From Hygrocybe punicea (lineage: Eukaryota; Basidiomycota; Agaricomycetes; Agaricales; Hygrophoraceae), in the NCBI GenBank assembly GCA_963556145.1, contig OY744465.1, positions 4,774,001-4,838,000 on the forward strand: a stretch of 64,000 nucleotides of DNA, written 5' to 3'. The notes below the pieces were generated by a model that was not told the origin of the DNA, did no database searches, and saw only the letters and a program-made list of their open reading frames with translations. A program made the position numbers and the translations under genes. Each line of letters opens with the position of its first letter. The first letter of the stretch is position 1. Below are positions 1 to 9,352 of the stretch, in pieces.

Positions 1-851
1 CCTGATATGCCGATCCGCGCTATCCAAATTGGTAAGGAGTGGTATTTCGTATGTGTTCCGTTAATGACAATCATTATAGTCTTGGTCGTTTGTTCATCCA
101 TGTCAAACGAAGAGGGTCCCCTTTCATCTGTTCCAACAGACTACTAAGATCAACCACTTCTCTTTGTCGCATGTACAGGTCATTACAGGCTTCGGGGTTT
201 CATACGCATACTGGCTTTCTCGGGGCTTTCTGCATTTGGTGAGGAGATGGGAGGGAGGAGGTTGAAGGAAGAGTAGGAAGGCGGTTTGAAGGGTTCGTTG
301 ATTTCAGTTCGTCCAGGGAGAGGGAGTCGTAATATGTCTGGTACAACCAAAACATATTTGATTCATGAAGGTGAGATACCTAAGGCAATTGGTTTGTCTA
401 GCAGTGTCCTTCTGCATCTGGGGCAATGACAAGTCTTGTCCATTGCATCATTTCATGTCGTAATTATCGTATTGAAGTAGCGGAATGACGGTGGTGACGT
501 TAGTCAGGGGTTTATTACAACTTGGGTTCCAGGATTGGGCTTGAGCAATTATTATGGATAAACCATAAATAATTCGCAGGGCGGCAGTCTTGAGGTTGAC
601 CATTCGGAGTATTCAACATTCGTTCAGGGGTCCAGGTGGCTAGTGTACATCAACAGATTTCAGGTCTGCATCAATAACAGGCTAGCATCGTTCGTTCGTC
701 CATTCGTGTGGGGTCAGGGTTGAGGGAGGAATAAAGTCGAGAGGAGGAGGAGAGGGAGAGGGTGTAGGGGAGGACGAGAGAGAGAGGAGGGGGGTTCGTT
801 CGTTTATGTCAAAAGTTGAATGTCGGGGGAGTTGGGAAACGTTTAGTCTTT
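1..851 (-). mobile_element. Internal region (partial) of an LTR retroelement
   Basis: This is the part of an LTR retroelement lying inside its 5' LTR (852-2484), read on the minus strand, with the rest off the left edge. The assignment rests on the junction at 839-857, where a primer-binding-site-like 11-mer, a 2-base spacer and TGTTACGGATCG are arranged as in the complete chromovirus at 60225-60249. No gag-like ORF is visible where the complete element has one. The stretch holds only short ORFs and a purine-rich tract on the plus strand (about 720-800). It could be a long 5' leader or a non-autonomous element. Confidence 0.5.
839..849 (-). promoter_or_regulatory. Putative self-primer binding site of the left LTR element
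   Basis: The plus strand reads ACGTTTAGTCT here, two bases from the LTR start at 852. The same LTR contains its exact reverse complement, AGACTAAACGT, at 1033-1043. The site has no TGG at its LTR-proximal end, so it does not look like a tRNA 3'-CCA primer site. The arrangement matches the Tf1/sushi self-priming scheme, in which the transcript's 5' end folds back on the primer site. Confidence 0.55.
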
Positions 852-2484
852 TGTTACGGATCGCTTCTGCAGCGGGCTCCGGCAACAATCAACTTAACAG
901 GGGGGCGGTTTCCAGAGGGAAGAACAGCAGTTTCATTGGTAGATAACACTGCTACAAGGGGGGAGGTTCATGGTCTAAAGTCATTGCGAGCCGTGGGGGT
1001 TACCCAAGATAAGGTGGTCTGCCCCAAGAACCAGACTAAACGTAAGGAAAGGAAAGAAGAAAAAGTCCGAACCAACAACAAGGACAGTAGATATAGTGAA
1101 TGGACTTTAGGGGAGTTGGGAATCCAACCATGAAGCTACAACATGTCCAACTCTACCATGTGTTCACCATGAGGCGTACATGAGGCGTCCTCATGTCGAT
1201 GTTCTCGCGATCCAACTGGAGGCCCGGGTGTCATTGAGGGAGAGGTGAGGTCCGGATGACTCGGATAATTTGTCATCAGGTCATGTGACATGCATAATTG
1301 CCAATTCGGGGTCTATACTTGCTATAACAGGCAAGTGCGCAGTCTGGCCAGTACATGCACAGTCGGGTCGAAGAAGGGTATCGTCCAGTGTAGAATTGGT
1401 GAAGGGAGGTCTTGAGGTAGCGTGGATATAGTGGCAAGGTTGGTGGCATGAAAGAAAATAAAGGAATGTTTGGAGGAAAAACCAACTAAGACAGTGGGCT
1501 AGTCGAGGTCAGACATGTGAACAGCATAAGCTGTACTGGATGACAATGTCTGTGTCGATGACGTATCGAGGAGCAATGTCTTGTCCTGTCTGTGGAACAA
1601 TGCGGTCCACCTGATGTCGGTATTTGTCCAAAAAAGGGTATCGTTGTAAACGAGTGTGGGAGGTATCAAGGTTTTAGATGGAAAAGGATAAATGAATGTG
1701 GGTCCAGGTTTCGAGTCATGGCATGAGTGACAAGCTGTGGGAACAAGTCGTCGGGTACTGCATTGAAGCGGTGTCATACGAACAATATGCGATAGGGGTT
1801 GGTTCACTGTTTGGGGAGTCGTATGGTCTGTGGTCGAAGTCCGAAAGAATGTGCTTCGGCGATGGTTGGATTAGAGAGAACAGTGAAATGTCCTGTGATC
1901 GAGGATTGTTCAGGGCATGCGTGCAGGTGAGGAATGTCGTCGGATCGTCAGGGAGGATAATGGTAGGCACGGAATACGAAAGTGGAAACCATATATCCGG
2001 GAATGGCAATTGTCAATTACGTGTCGATATATTGTCGAGGTGGAAGTCAGAAGTATCAATGGCGGAAGGGTTTCGGTGCCGATGCCAAAGATAGATCATA
2101 ACAAAGTAGAAACCGATCAGGAAGGTGATGGCAATGCTGCCAATAACAATTACGGTAATGAGCTGTGTCGGGAGTACAGCCATTGTGAATCGGTTTGTCG
2201 TGGGATGAAGTCAACAATATGTCAGGACGAGGGAAAAGACAATAGCAATGATGTCCGTCGGCAAGGAGACTATTCGGGTACAGCAAGGTCACGTGGGATA
2301 TGTCCATGGTCGGTCTGGATTGTTCTAGAAGAAGGGAAAGAAGAGAACAAGAACAAGAATAAACAACAATGTCCAAAAGAAGACAAAAGGTAAAGGGGAA
2401 CGAAAAAGGAAGGTATGGCAAAGTGGAATCGTCATCGTGGGTAGCGGAGTCGGAATCGGAGTTGCGGAGGTGAAAAATGTAACA
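852..2484 (-). repeat. Long LTR (5' LTR) of the left LTR retroelement
   Basis: The segment starts TGTTACGGATCGC on the plus strand and ends GTAACA at 2479-2484, the same inverted termini as the 560-bp LTRs at 53678 and 60238. The first 35 or so bases are clearly related to those LTRs. Base composition changes sharply at 2484, where AT-rich Helitron coding sequence begins, so 2484 is taken as the insertion edge. The bases GCAAC at 2485-2489 would be the target duplication, but its partner is off the window. At 1633 bp this is long for an LTR. If R begins at 1043, U3 covers 1044-2484. Minus-strand ORFs of 97-121 codons inside it are Ser/Thr/Pro-rich and not recognised. Confidence 0.5.
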
Positions 2485-4830
2485 GCAACTTCAAACAATC
2501 TTGATGAACTGGATGACATGCACAATGCTGAATTAGCCGTTAATGGTGATGACTTCAACAATAATATTGGTGAAGACAATAATGACACAGAAATACTTCT
2601 GAAACTTGGCCATAAAGGACAAAAGAGGAAGGATCAAATGCTAATAGCTAAAAGAACTTTGAAAAGGTCAGGGTGGCTCGATGATTGTATTGATGGTACC
2701 CCAGATATAGGACCATTGATACCTATAGAACCACCTGTAGTACAATCAGCAAAATTGTGGAGAACTGCAGTCCTTGCAAAGAAAAAGGGAATCATCGATG
2801 ACAGAAATAAAAATTTACCAACAAAAACAGCAACCATAGATAAATTGGGAAATTTTCAATATAATGATGTCAAGATAGTGGATGCAGCATACATCAACCA
2901 TATGTTTATTCCTGCAAACAGATCTGATCGTCATCTTATTGATGTAACTATCAAGGATTACAAGTTGAACACTGACCAAAAGAGAGCATTTCATATCATT
3001 GCCAATCACTCTACCTTGATTAACAGTTCTGATAAGCTACGCATGTATCTTGGTGGGATGGCAGGCACAGGGAAATCACAAGTCATCAAAGCATTGACTA
3101 GTTTCTTTGGTAAACACAATGAAAATCATCGGTTTGTGGTTCTTGCACCAACTGGTGGTGCTGCTGCCCTTGTCAATGGATCTACATATCACTCAATTCT
3201 GGGAATTAATCATGGAGGTTCATCTTGTTCCCTTGCACAAGTCCGTGCCAATCTTTATGGTGTGGATTACATTTTCATTGATGAGGTGTCAATGTTATCT
3301 TGCAGAGATATGTATAAAATCAGTGCTCAGTGTGCAAAAGCACGTGGTGTTTATGATGAACCCTTTGGTGGCATTAATATGATATTTGCAGGAGATTTTG
3401 GACAACTTCCACCAGCTATGAGTGGTGCTCCTTTGTACTCTGGAACCGTTGGTGTCCAAATCAATTCCAGTCAAACTATACCAAATCAGGAAGCTGCTAT
3501 AGGCAAAGCTCTTTGGCATCAGATTACAACAGTTGTTATATTACATGAAAATATGAGACAAACCAATCAGTCAAAAGAAGATGTCCAACTGAGACAGGCG
3601 TTGGAAAACATGAGATACAAAGCATGTACTCAAGAAGATATTGCATTTCTTCGTACTCGCATCACAGGAAAAGGTCCAAATGATCCAAAATTAGCCCAAA
3701 AGAAATTCAGGAATGTATCAGTTGTAACTGCATTGAATGCACAAAAAGACAAAATCAATGAACTTGGTATTCAACATTTTGCTGCTGAAAATAAAAGACC
3801 ATTAACATCATTCTATTCCATAGACAGATGGAATGATCCTACTAGTTCCAATAGCAAAAGAAAATCTCATCACATGTCAACAATTTTGGATCCTATTCGA
3901 CACACAAAGATATTGGAACCTTCACTCCAAAAGCTACTTTGGAGCCAACCACATGCATCATCCTCTGATCATATACCAGGAAGATTGGACTTGTGTGTAG
4001 GCATGCCAGTGATGCTGAGAAACAATGATGCGACGGAGTGCTGCATTACCAAAGGAGCAGAGGGCATGGTTGTGGGTTGGCAGAGTGCAATAGGTCCAGA
4101 ACAACAAACTGTACTGGACACTTTATTTGTCAGATTATTGAATCCTCCAAAAAGAATTAACATAGAAGGACTTCCTGAAAATGTGGTGCCGATTACAAAA
4201 CATGTCACATCCACCATGTGCTCATTACCCAATGATGATGTGATATCTTTGTCAAGAGAACAAGTGTTGGTACTACCTAATTTTGCAATGACTGATTATG
4301 CATGTCAAGGACGTACTCGTCCTAACAATGTGGTCGACCTCAGTAGTTGTAGAAACCACCAATCCTATTATAATTGCTTATAAAGAAGTGCTTCTGCAGC
4401 AGGAACTATCATCATGCAAGGCTTTGATCCTAAAGTAATTACCGGGGGTGCTTCTGGGTATCTCAGGCAAGAATTCAGAGAATTAGAACTGCTTGATGAG
4501 ATTACCAAACTGAAATATCAAGGACTCTTACCAGACCATGTCAAGGGAGATCAGCGAAATTCTATCATTGATCAATTTAGAAAATGGAAAGGAAAGTCAT
4601 ATATTCCAAAAGAAATTCATCATGCTATCGCATGGAAAGCCACAGAGCAACTAAACCAATACACAGCACAGCCCTCTCCATGGCAATTAATTAAACCTAT
4701 GAACAAAAATCAAAAGGCAGATTTCAGAAACCTCAACTTTGTTCCTGCAAAAGGAACTGTTCCAGTTACTGTTGCTCATAAAAATTCCACAGCCAAGGTA
4801 TTGCAAAATAAAAAGCGAAAATTAGAACAT
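2485..4830 (+). pseudogene. Helitron Pif1-family helicase (fragment, nonsense-mutated)
   Basis: Helicase part of a Helitron RepHel protein. The Pif1/RecD-type motifs appear in order: Walker A GMAGTGKSQVIKA (about 3055-3093), motif II IFIDEVSML (about 3270-3296), motif III AGDFGQLPP, ENMRQ, and the late motif ending YACQGRT (about 4296-4316). The protein unwinds DNA at the transposition fork. The reading frame is open from the LTR insertion edge to a TAA at 4381-4383. The next codons continue the family sequence in the same frame (RSASAAGTIIMQGFDP), so the TAA is a nonsense mutation and not the natural end. The N-terminal Rep nuclease is absent from the window. Confidence 0.85.
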
Positions 4831-4884
4831 CTTGTAAGTTCATCTTCCATAGTGAAAAAAAGACAAAACACAAGTACTATTGAA

Positions 4885-6091
4885 TTAAATGAACCAAAAG
4901 GGTTTATATGGGATGCGCAAGATTGGAGCTGTGCTTACAATTCACTCTTTACAATACTACTAGCAATATGGAATGAAGATCCATCAAGTTGGAATAAAAT
5001 ATTCAATAGCATCAATGAAATATTAAAGATTTTGGGCTTAGGATTCAAACGATCAAAGAATAACAGAACAGATTTAGAAACAGTTAGAAATACAATCAGA
5101 CACTTATTGCATCAAGATAAACCTGAAATATTTCCTTATGGTCAAGTTGGCATTGCCATAAGTGATTTGGCCCATTATATAATGAAAGCAAATGAACCAA
5201 TGACTTCAACTTGTCTTAAATGTATGAGTTGTGAAAACATAACCATTCTGGAAAATGATAGATGTGATGCCATCTTTCACTGTTCATCTTCATTTTCTGG
5301 AACAATCTCAGCATGTCTTGCTCAGATTATAGTTATTGTTGTTGTCACGTGACTTGGCGGTTGCTGCTTTTGAACATGTTATTGAGAGGGTACTTCAAAG
5401 AGCTGTAGCTCACTCAATTGTGAATGGTTTGCTCTGAAAATTTAAATGTGAGGTATTTAGTAGTATAGCTAGGTGCAGCTGACAGGTGGAGTCATAATTT
5501 AAAGTATATAAAAAATCAAAATTTCCAGAGTTAGCAGTGAATGAAGTTGACTTTTTATATACATTAAATTATGACTCCACCTGTCAGCTGCACCTAGCTA
5601 TACTACTAAATACTTCACGTTTAAATTTTCTGAGCAAACCATTCACAATTGAGTGAGCTACAGCCCTTTGAAGTACCCTCTCAATAATATATTCAAAAGT
5701 GGCAACCGCCAAGTCACGTGACAACAACAATAATAGACAACGGCACAGATGTCAATTGTGTTGGGGAAATATTACTAAATTTATTGCATTTAACAAAATT
5801 CCACCGCTAATCATGTTTACAGTTGACTCTATTGAGAATTTAATAATTAGTCAAGTTATAAACTTGTCAATTAATGACATATCCACTGCTTACACATTGA
5901 GAGGAATTGTGTACTTTGGTAATATACATTTTACTGCACGCATATTCATCAACAGGATGGTATGGTTTCATGATGGTATGTCAACAAGATCATTTTGCAT
6001 TAATGAAGGCGATATAGATGACTTTTCAAATATTGATTTATTGTCATGTAATGGTAATAATGCTGTACTTTTTATATATGCTCAATTTTAA
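4885..6091 (+). pseudogene. C-terminal cysteine-peptidase-like (USP-like) domain of the Helitron protein, split by a MITE
   Basis: This continues the helicase frame after an Asn/Lys-rich linker. It contains a Cys box-like segment, DWSCAYNSLFTILLAIW (Cys codon 4930-4932), then a CxxC (CLKCMSC, about 5215-5235), another CxxC after the MITE (CQLCW), and a His box-like segment, GIVYFGNIHFTARI, followed by WFHDGM. This order (Cys box, two CxxC pairs, His box, hydrophobic end) resembles ubiquitin-specific proteases of family C19. Family placement is inference. A 401-bp foldback element interrupts it at 5333-5733. The parts on either side are also out of frame with each other even if the insert and one target copy are removed. 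Confidence 0.5.
5333..5733. mobile_element. Foldback MITE with about 180-bp inverted arms
   Basis: The two ends are inverted copies. The left begins TTATTGTTGTTGTCACGTG and the right ends with its reverse complement. The similarity continues for roughly 180 bases per arm (for example the CACCTGTCAGCTGCACC region near 5565-5600 and its inverse near 5475-5495), leaving a short loop near 5510-5555. The flanking bases are TAG on both sides (5330-5332 and 5734-5736), a likely 3-bp target duplication. There is no coding capacity. It interrupts the Helitron's peptidase-like domain, so it is younger than the Helitron. Confidence 0.88.
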
Positions 6092-6133
6092 TATTTGTTC
6101 TCATTGCTAAAAAGAAAAAGGGATGAGTAACCT

Positions 6134-6165
6134 GCCATGCAAAGCAATGGCCCACACCCCACTAG
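6134..6165 (+). other. Helitron 3' terminus (hairpin plus CTAG)
   Basis: Bases 6134-6151 form a hairpin: GCCAT pairs with ATGGC, with two more G-C pairs inside a one-base bulge and an AAA loop. Ten bases later comes CTAG (6162-6165), followed by T. This is the CTRR-end geometry described for Helitrons, which insert between A and T. Confidence 0.8.
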
Positions 6166-6182
6166 TATTTCATAGCTGACAG

Positions 6183-8903
6183 GAAACACGCAGACGATCC
6201 AGATTTCTGGAAGTTCCGGCGTCAACTTTTTCACTCGTCCCTGGCGGCAATAATTGAACCATTTCGTGCGGGGATGACCACCCCGGAAGTCACACTCTGT
6301 CCTGATGGACATTTTCGACGTGCGATATATGGGATAGGGCCATATATAGCTGATTATCCGGAGCAGGTGCTCCTATCATGTGTTGTTCAGGGCTGGTGTC
6401 CTTGGTATTTAGGTTCCTCATTAACAGTAAATTTCAGTACTTATCTTATCTCAAGGTGCACAGCAAAGCCCGAGAATCTGGATGGCCATGCTGGTCCTCA
6501 ATCCCAAGAGCACTCAGAGGCTCTCCTTGATGAGTTTAATCTAAAAATGTTGTGGGAGGATTATGGCATAGTTGGCGATGTTATAGTATGTTTTTGAGTA
6601 TTCAAAGCTTCATATTTCCTTACTTATCATCATCAGCCGTTGTAGAGGCTCCGGGCCCTCTGGACCCGAATCCTCTTCATATCCCACATCGTCCCCGTCC
6701 ATTCCCATTCATGTATTGTCAATTCCGCCCGATTCCGGTTCTCTCCGTCGATTCCGCTCTGGATTCCGCCTCCGGAATTGTTCCTACTCAAGATGCAATG
6801 TCTCTAACGACCCGGAATTAGTACGTATATAGTTACATATGATATATCTTTGTTTCCCATTACTTAGTACATAGCACCATTCCTCCTATACTCCGCTCCA
6901 CTCCACTCCTATCAGTTACAGCCTTTGGTTGTAGTACATAGTTACTACAGCACAGGATCTCTCCCAGTAGTATAAAAGATGTACCCTTATACTACAATCA
7001 TATCATATCCCATCATATAGAAAATACAGGTTATCACTCCCCTTCAGTTCTATTTCTTAGTCCTCGCTTTGTATCGTCTCATTAGTATTCGTACTCCACT
7101 CCCTTCACTTCCCCTCTGATCCAGAACCCTGGATTCGGGTTGGATTGACTAGGCTACATAGACACTAAACTCCTCTGATCACTTCTTAGCTGATCACCCT
7201 TTCGTAGATTCCCATTTCAGGTCTACAACCGAACTCGCCGTCACACCGTTCACTTCAACCTTCCCACGTGCCGACATACATGAGCTCCTGACATCAGATC
7301 TTTTACACCAATTAATAAAGGGCACATTTAAGGATCACCTCGTCACCTGGGTTGAACAATACCTACACAATGTGCATGGCAAGAGTGGTGCAGTGGCCAT
7401 TTTGTCTGACATTGACCAACGGTGAGTATTTCGCGATACTCTGTTGCATATATTCTAATATCGGCTCTGATTCAGGATTGCTGTTGTTCCATCATTCCCT
7501 GGCCTACGGCGCTTCCCAGAAGGTCACGGCTTCAAGCAGTGGACTGGAGATGATTCAAAAGCACTTATGAAGGTATGAAATCCCTGTTCTGTTGTCATAA
7601 CTACTTAACGCTTGTTCTTAGGTCTACCTACCTGCAATTGCTGGCCATGTACCTCCTCAAATGGTCCATGCTTTGGCAGCATTTCTGGACTTTTGCTACC
7701 TTGCACGACGTTCCGTGCATACCAAATCTACACTAGATGCTATGGATGATGTGCTCGCCCGATTCCACCATGATCGGGTGATCTTCGAGCATGAGGGTGT
7801 TTGTGCCGAAAATATTTCCCTCCCATGGCAGCACTCATTGGTCCATTTCCAAAGAGTCATTGAGCTTTTTGGCTCACTAAATGGACTCTGTTCTTCAATA
7901 ACAGAATGCAGGCACTGCTCAGCCGTCAAAAAACCATGGCAGTGCTCAAATCACTACAAGGCGCTTGGTCAAATGTTATTGACTAATCAACGGCTTGACA
8001 AATTGGCAGCATCTCGTGTTGACTTTGTGGCGCGAGGGATGCTCACTCAACCGTACCTTCCTGATCACCCAGTGGTTGAGCCTATCAATCCTGTGGATAT
8101 TCAACCTGATGAGCTAGATGCAGGTCCTGTTGATGGTCCACGAATTCTTGCTGTAGTAAGGTTAGCAGTACGTGCAGGTATATAGGTTCCATTGGTTTTT
8201 ATGGTGTTGTGACTAATAATGATTATTCTCCATAGCTGCTAAGTCCCAGTTTCCATGCCAGCTGCATGCCCTTGCAGAGAAACTCTCAGTTCCAGAGCTC
8301 CCTGAACTCATGCGCCATTTTCTCTATGACCAATTGCGACCTAACGCAATATTATCTGGGTCTGATGTTCACCTTGAACAATGCCCTCCTCTCCGTGGTC
8401 GTGTTTATGCTGTCCCTTCGGCTGTTGCCACTTTCTATGCACCCAGCGACCCATCTGGAATTGGCGGCATGTACTGTGAAAGAATCCGAGCCACACCATG
8501 CTGGCATGGGGGTCCACTGCGAAATGATTGTGTTTTTGTCTCAAAGGAAGTAGAGGATGTAGGAATGCGGGGTTTGCACGTCGCACGTGTGCAATTCTTC
8601 TTCAGGTTCACACACAAAGGCAAACAATATCCATGCACTTTAATCCAGTGGTTTTTGCCAGTCGGTGGTGCCCCATGTGAAGATACCGGGATGTGGATTG
8701 TCGAGCCTTGCCTTGATCCCAATGGCCAACCTGAGCAAGCTGTCATTCACATAGATGCCATTGTTCGGGGAGCACACCTCATTCCTGTCTATGGTGAAGA
8801 GCTACTCCCTCCCCATATCAACTTTGCGAACTCATTGGGATCATTCCAAGCATATTATGTTAATAAATATGCTGATCACCATGCAAATGAGATAGCATTT
8901 TGA
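6183..8903 (+). pseudogene. Plavaka-type (CACTA superfamily) transposase, 5'-disrupted
   Basis: Transposase of the Plavaka group of CACTA-like elements, expanded in agaricomycetes. The visible exons are about 6183-6404, 6456-6585, 7246-7421, 7476-7572, 7622-8177 and 8236-8903, with standard GT-AG introns. Family segments read in order: [96 protein letters not shown] and LGQMLLTNQRLDKLAA. The exons seen have no stops. The N-terminal exons are missing because the Helitron ends in the intron just upstream (6165), and a solo LTR separates the splice acceptor at 6636 from its exon. The tail after about 8180 is the variable C-terminal region. Confidence 0.85.
6637..7249. mobile_element. Solo LTR with CCGT target duplication
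   Basis: The LTR spans 6641-7245 (605 bp), begins TGTAGAGG and ends GTCACA. It is flanked by CCGT at 6637-6640 and 7246-7249, or CCGTT if the first LTR base is shared. A TATA box, TATAAAAG, lies at 6971-6978. No internal retroelement sequence remains, so this is an LTR-LTR recombination product. Removing it joins the acceptor ...CATCATCAG to CCGTTCACTTC and restores the Plavaka reading frame ([13 protein letters not shown]), which independently proves the boundaries. Confidence 0.85.
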
Positions 8904-9352
8904 TTCGACATCTGCCTGCACCAGGATCTGGCCCTGGCACACCAACTGCAACACCAACCCAGCCAGCTTACTGGCCACGACAACCCCCACTAGTGGTAGC
9001 GTGCGAAATTCCTTGCCCACACCCCATCTCTGCCTGCACCCAAATCTAGCACCGTCAGTGGCAATGCTAGTGCAGGCCCTCTCACCAGCCGCAACAGCTC
9101 CCACTAACATGCTCAATTCTCCATGGATAATCTGTATCCACGGGTAAAGTATCCGTGGGAAAATCCGTGCCTGGCGGATCAACGGATATGGATTTTGATG
9201 AATATGGATACGGATCGGGCTTCTCGTATCCACGGAGTATCCGTGCCATTGCCTAGATCCAACCTCTTTCGCTCCGCCTCCCTCGCCCCACCCTCCTGCC
9301 TCATCTGGTTCCATCGCAACTAGCAGTACTCACCCCTCAGGCCCCTTGACCG
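8904..9352. other. Plavaka 3' flank with a cluster of GTATCC/GGATAC motifs
   Basis: No gene is seen. Between about 9121 and 9262 many short copies of GGATAC, GTATCC, ATCCGTG and CACGGA occur in both orientations within about 140 bases. Dense short direct and inverted repeats are typical of subterminal regions of CACTA elements, so this may be the transposase-binding end of the Plavaka element. No terminal CACTA motif was found. The start of the LINE sequence, somewhere before 9353, is not marked by any recognisable boundary. Confidence 0.4.

Larger units (their letters stand above)
2485..6165 (+). mobile_element. Helitron, 3' part
   Basis: This is the right-hand part of a rolling-circle transposon. 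It holds the Pif1-like helicase, a peptidase-like extension and a canonical 3' terminus: hairpin at 6134-6151, ten bases, CTAG at 6162-6165, then host T at 6166. The Rep/HUH nuclease part and the 5' TC end are not visible and should lie left of the window, beyond the inserted LTR element. The host sequence resuming at 6166 is an intron of a Plavaka transposase gene. The copy is dead: it has an in-frame stop, an LTR insertion and a MITE insertion. Confidence 0.75.

Noticed and set aside
1696..2421. Overlapping ORFs of 97-158 codons on both strands
   Set aside because: They lie inside the predicted long LTR, have biased composition and no family features; openness on both strands suggests low stop density, not genes.
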